From VXRD01 sp965242535 (GTDB taxonomy: Bacteria; Latescibacterota; UBA2968), in the NCBI GenBank assembly GCA_965242535.1, contig OZ251458.1, positions 3,720,001 to 3,784,000 on the forward strand: a stretch of DNA of 64,000 nt. Direction: 5' to 3'. The number at the start of each line of letters is the position of its first letter. Position 1 is the stretch's first letter. The notes under the pieces were generated by a model. It saw only the letters and a list, made by a program, of their open reading frames with translations, was not told where the DNA came from and did not search any database. The translations under genes were made by a program, and so were the position numbers. Positions 61,025-64,000 of the stretch are shown here, piece after piece.

Positions 61025-61969
61025 TCATTCATCGGGGAACGCGGCATCCAACACGCGCTGAAATGCCTCCAGATCATCCCCTTGCACCGCCGAGCGATGC
61101 AACTGCTTGAGCCGTTGCAAATCGTCGATGGTCGCAATGCGATCGGCAAATCGTTCTGCCACACCCGCATCAAAGCGAATCGCCAACGCCTCTCGGATGC
61201 TCTCTTGGATGCCTCGTTCAATGCCCTGCTCAATGCCCTGCTCAATGCCTCGTTCAATACCCTGCTTGATGCCCTGCTTGAGGAACTGTTCCCCGAGGTA
61301 TTGGGCAAACGATGATTCACTCATAATCGCGTCCATAAAACCCTCCTGAAAAAGAATACTCGTGATGGTGGTAGGATCGTACGCCAACCCACTCAATACC
61401 GCCAACCCACCCAAAAAATTAGCCTTGTCTGCTGGTGCCAAAGATACAGCCCCGCTCATGCGAATACACTGACGCAACCAGGCCTCGGAATCCATCCCCG
61501 CAGGACGCTTCATCAAGGGCGTGAAAGGAAGCAAGCCATCCTGACCGCCTTCGAGAATACCTCGTCCGTCTATCTCGCTCAACCGAATCACCTTGTAGCG
61601 CGCCAGCACGGGGTAGTCGGGATGCGCTTGGTGGTAAAAACCTTCATCGCGTCGCCCGGCATTGGGCCGCAAGTAGATCACATGGGAATAGACCGGCAGG
61701 CCATAGTGTTCGATGAGTCGGATGATATAGGCCGCCATGCGGATCGGCATATTCGCGCTGTCGGTGGTTTGAAATTCCGTGTGAACCAAGACCTCCTCGC
61801 CGTCGATCCGCACGCGAATCAGGCTATCGGTGAGGCGCGTTTCAACTATGGGGAGTTCGGTTTCGAGAATTTCGTCAATTTCGACGTCATCGCGTCCAAG
61901 GACTAAACGGACGATGTCTCGCGGGAAAATTTGAATCAAATATTTGGAAATCGCATCGTATTCCGCCAT
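61025..61969 (-). CDS. Rpn-family (PD-(D/E)XK-like) transposase-related nuclease protein
   Basis: 314 residues with AGGAGGATCC before the ATG. The N-terminal part (IFPRDIVRLVLGRDDVEIDE, DSLIRVRIDGEEVLVHTEFQT) carries the D...E-x-Q pattern of Rpn/PDDEXK_1 proteins linked to RecA-independent recombination. Residues about 235-260 are a run of GIxxGIEQG tetrapeptide-type repeats, encoded by a short tandem repeat (about 61200-61275). It sits at the broken 5'-proximal end of a CARDB-like gene. Confidence 0.88.
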   Translation of the reverse strand: MAEYDAISKYLIQIFPRDIVRLVLGRDDVEIDEILETELPIVETRLTDSLIRVRIDGEEVLVHTEFQTTDSANMPIRMAAYIIRLIEHYGLPVYSHVIYLRPNAGRRDEGFYHQAHPDYPVLARYKVIRLSEIDGRGILEGGQDGLLPFTPLMKRPAGMDSEAWLRQCIRMSGAVSLAPADKANFLGGLAVLSGLAYDPTTITSILFQEGFMDAIMSESSFAQYLGEQFLKQGIKQGIERGIEQGIEQGIERGIQESIREALAIRFDAGVAERFADRIATIDDLQRLKQLHRSAVQGDDLEAFQRVLDAAFPDE

Positions 61970-62312
61970 GTGGATCCTCCTGAGTAGCGCAAGGTCGTCG
62001 AGGATGACCGATCCGTGCCGCGATTGCGAACGGTGGCGCGCAAGGTGAAAGATTGACCGGCCGTCAGCGTGTTGTCGCTGACCGAAGGCGATTCAACGAT
62101 CGGATTCGGGACGATTCATTGCCCGATCTGCCATTGGCGATCAGGTCGAGCGACAGCCGCGCATTGGCATTGGCACCTGCGGCAACTTTTGCGCGCTGTG
62201 TCATGGCATCCGAAGCAGTCGCGCCACCTTTGGGTTCCGCAACGACCTGATAGACCACAAAGACGCAGAGGGCGGCCAGCAACGCGCACGTCGACAAAAT
62301 CAATTTCTTCAT
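61970..62312 (-). pseudogene. Frameshifted and truncated secreted CARDB-like protein
   Basis: The ATG at 62312 starts a signal peptide (MKKLILSTCALLAALCVFVV) and the frame stops at 62064 after 82 residues. Another frame continues from about 62105 as IVESPSVSDNTLTAGQSFTL, then RATVRNRGTDRSSSTTLRYS, a CARDB/surface-domain motif, and is cut where the Rpn gene begins. One frameshift plus truncation is the simplest explanation. Confidence 0.6.
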
Positions 62313-62550
62313 CTGTTCCTCACTATGTGGTGGATGTACGGGAGTCTATCCCACGGGTAAGGATGGCTTGACGAGAGGCAATGTACAACAAAAGAAAACC
62401 AAAAAAAGGAAAAATGCCCCAATACAATGACATTCGGTTGATTTTCGGATATGCCGACCAAATGCCACAGGCTACCTGATAAGAGAGGTTGAGAGACGGA
62501 ATTGAGAACGCATTGTCAAAGAAGGGTACAAAACCAATTCGCGCCCCTTA
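62313..62550. other. Intergenic region before MITE copy 3
   Basis: No gene, RNA or clear terminator is recognised in this stretch; it probably holds the promoter of the broken secreted-protein gene on the minus strand. Confidence 0.4.
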
Positions 62551-62713
62551 GAAGCCATCTAAAAATTATTGGGACCTACCCCCCTGGCCCCCCTTCCTGC
62601 GAGGAAGGGGGGAATCAAGGCATCCTATTTTTTTGATAGGTAGGGTTTTGACCTGCGAAAAGCGAATGCTTTTGTGGCTCTCTCAATGGCGGTCCGAGTT
62701 TTTAGATGGCTTC
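62551..62713. mobile_element. MITE copy 3 (163 bp, target duplication TTA)
   Basis: Ends GAAGCCATCTAAAAA and TTTTTAGATGGCTTC are perfect inverted repeats. TTA lies on both sides (62548-62550 and 62714-62716). The interior matches copies 1 and 2 but is 11 bases longer near CATCCTATTTTTTTGATAGG, showing divergence. Confidence 0.95.
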
Positions 62714-62730
62714 TTAGAATTGGATGGGGA

Positions 62731-63567
62731 TTAGTACTTTCGGGCGAGGGGGTCTGCGCCGAGGATGTTTGGGTGGGCGATAGCGTTGCGGAGGGCCGCG
62801 AAGAGGGGGTGGAGGCTTTCGATATTTTGCGCGAGGGAGCGAATGACGAAGAGGTCGGGCTTGGGGGAGGCGAAAGAGAGCAAGAGATCCGGCGGGGGCA
62901 GTCGCAATAAGGGCGCGAGGGTTTGGGAGAGGTTTTCGACCAAGTAGGTGAATTTTATCTCGCCGGGCGTCCCTGCGATGAAGGTGTTGAAGACGACATC
63001 GCAAGGGCCAAACGCGCCCGGGTGCGTGGGCGATACCGCGCCCGGCTCGGAGTGGTAGCGTTCGATGAGGATCGGGCGTTTGGGCGCGTGGATGGCGATG
63101 TGGGATCGGTAACGCGCGTAGGCAAAGTGTTCGCCGTGGGCAACGCGCCCGGCCGTGTGCCCATCTGCGAGGAGCAAGCAGGCATTGGGGGCCAAGTACC
63201 ATCGTTGGTTTTGTTCGAAGATGCTTTGGGCGTATGGAACGACGGGGTCGGGCCACGCGATGGCGAGGCCATGGGATTCGACCGTGCCGATGAGGGTTTG
63301 TTTGGATGGGATGCCGCGGGGATTTTTATAGACTTTGGTCAGTGCCTGCGTGCCCAAGTACAGGGCCGCGCGTTTGCCACAGCGCACGCGGAGGATGGGC
63401 GCGTCGCCTTCGACCACGCCACCGCCGTAACTGGCGATGACGACCGCGCAATACGCGCCCTGCGCGGCGGGGTTGAGCAATTTGAGCGGTGCAATGGACC
63501 GGCAAGCCGTGAGGACGGAGCGCGTGCCGTTGTGGGTCACTTCGAGAGATGAGGGGATCGCGGGCAT
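62731..63567 (-). CDS. ureD: Urease accessory protein UreD
   Basis: 278 residues. UreD/UreH joins UreF and UreG in the complex that delivers nickel to apo-urease. Family features are the N-terminal RSVLTACRSIAPLKLLNP block, YGGGVVEGD, and TQALTKVYKNPRG. The gene overlaps the 3' end of ureG by 31 bases on the same strand, so it is the last visible gene of a urease cluster extending beyond the window. Confidence 0.92.
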   Translation of the reverse strand: MPAIPSSLEVTHNGTRSVLTACRSIAPLKLLNPAAQGAYCAVVIASYGGGVVEGDAPILRVRCGKRAALYLGTQALTKVYKNPRGIPSKQTLIGTVESHGLAIAWPDPVVPYAQSIFEQNQRWYLAPNACLLLADGHTAGRVAHGEHFAYARYRSHIAIHAPKRPILIERYHSEPGAVSPTHPGAFGPCDVVFNTFIAGTPGEIKFTYLVENLSQTLAPLLRLPPPDLLLSFASPKPDLFVIRSLAQNIESLHPLFAALRNAIAHPNILGADPLARKY

Positions 63568-64000
63568 GATCGCGGCTGAGGTGACAGGGCGGATTCGCGG
63601 GCGCAGAGGATGTGGGCGATGATTTCATCGCGTCCAGTCCCGTTTTTGATGCAGGCAAAGCGCGTGGGGCCATCTCCGCGCATTTTTTTTGCGTCTCGTT
63701 CCATGACGCCGAGGTCCGCCCCCACGAGGTCTGCGAGGTCGGTTTTGTTGATGACGAGCAGGTCCGACTGGGTGATGCCCGGCCCGCCCTTGCGGGGGAT
63801 TTTGTCGCCTGCGGAGACGTCGATGACGTAGATGGCGTAATCCACGAGTTCTTTGCTGAAGTGCGCGGCCAAGTTGTCGCCGCCGCTTTCGACAAAGAGG
63901 AGGTCGATATCGCAGGCAAAGCGGAGCATGAGGTCTTCGAGGGCGTTGAGGTTGAGGGAGATGTCTTCCCGAATGGCGGCATGCGGGCATCCGCCGGTTT
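63537..64000 (-). CDS. ureG: Urease accessory GTPase UreG, C-terminal part (cut by window end)
   Basis: About 154 residues are visible, starting TGGCPHAAIREDISLNLNAL, which contains the UreG CPH nickel-binding motif. Then LLFVESGGDNLAAHFS, IYVIDVSAGDKIPRKGGPG and VINKTDLADLVGADL (NKTD guanine-specificity motif) follow. The P-loop lies outside the window. UreG is the SIMIBI GTPase that drives nickel insertion into urease. Its tail overlaps ureD. Confidence 0.95.
   Translation of the reverse strand, partial: TGGCPHAAIREDISLNLNALEDLMLRFACDIDLLFVESGGDNLAAHFSKELVDYAIYVIDVSAGDKIPRKGGPGITQSDLLVINKTDLADLVGADLGVMERDAKKMRGDGPTRFACIKNGTGRDEIIAHILCARESALSPQPRSCPRSPHLSK

Overview
The window is a bacterial chromosome segment of moderately high GC with tightly packed genes on both strands. 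Its gene mix is typical of uncultured marine or soil lineages near Latescibacterota/Poribacteria: a Gfo/Idh/MocA oxidoreductase, a phytanoyl-CoA dioxygenase, a sulfatase, a heparinase-like protein, a DUF6785-type membrane protein, large MacB/FtsX permeases, and many copies of short palindromic and GGGAGAC-type repeats. The lineage is an inference from content; there is no rRNA to confirm it.

Layout. 1-1970: a protein-thiocarboxylate cysteine pathway, made of the tail of an M67/JAB protease, a MoaD/CysO-like carrier whose C-terminal GG is masked by five residues, and a CysK/CysM synthase. 2048-9442: rpsT, an Asp-box protein, a YtcJ-type amidohydrolase, a heparinase-like toroid protein, a Gfo/Idh/MocA oxidoreductase and a PhyH dioxygenase. 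9477-25385: a 14.5-kb minus-strand island bracketed by direct-repeat arrays. Its genes are, in transcription order, TerY-type vWA, a remnant that may be PP2C, a Ser/Thr kinase with zinc ribbon, a UPF1-like helicase, a winged-helix protein with a HEPN-like motif, a coiled-coil McrB-like AAA+ protein, and a 1402-residue DUF2357-like/cold-shock/Hsp70-like protein. The genes overlap or abut, which suggests one operon. This is the best candidate for a little-described conflict or stress system: an elaborated TerY-P module.

25312-36822: lipid kinase and adenylate kinase pair, DUF1854 protein, xylose isomerase, HD phosphohydrolase, HNH protein, MacB-like permease, polyphosphate kinase, K+ channel. 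36823-45563: MITE, IS5-family remnant, GT87 glycosyltransferase, DUF6785-type membrane protein and a 1508-residue fusion of a degenerate M28 peptidase with an FtsX permease. 45782-48440: cold-shock protein, IS200-type element with a mutated HUH motif, MazG-like protein, class I aldolase. 48596-55607: a second MITE-like element, a frameshifted AbrB antitoxin, sulfatase, XPB-like helicase, UbiA prenyltransferase and LigA. 55678-60957: tRNA-Ala, YbdK-like ligase, glnS followed by tRNA-Gln, tRNA-Pro and gpmI. 61025-64000: Rpn-family protein beside a broken CARDB-type gene, a third MITE copy, and ureD/ureG running off the end.

Mobile-element traces are prominent. One MITE family occurs three times with matching 3-bp TTA/TAA duplications, and one copy sits in a repeat whose uninterrupted form is also in the window. 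REP-like hairpins and heptamer arrays fill most intergenic gaps and in two cases supply the 3' end of a coding sequence.
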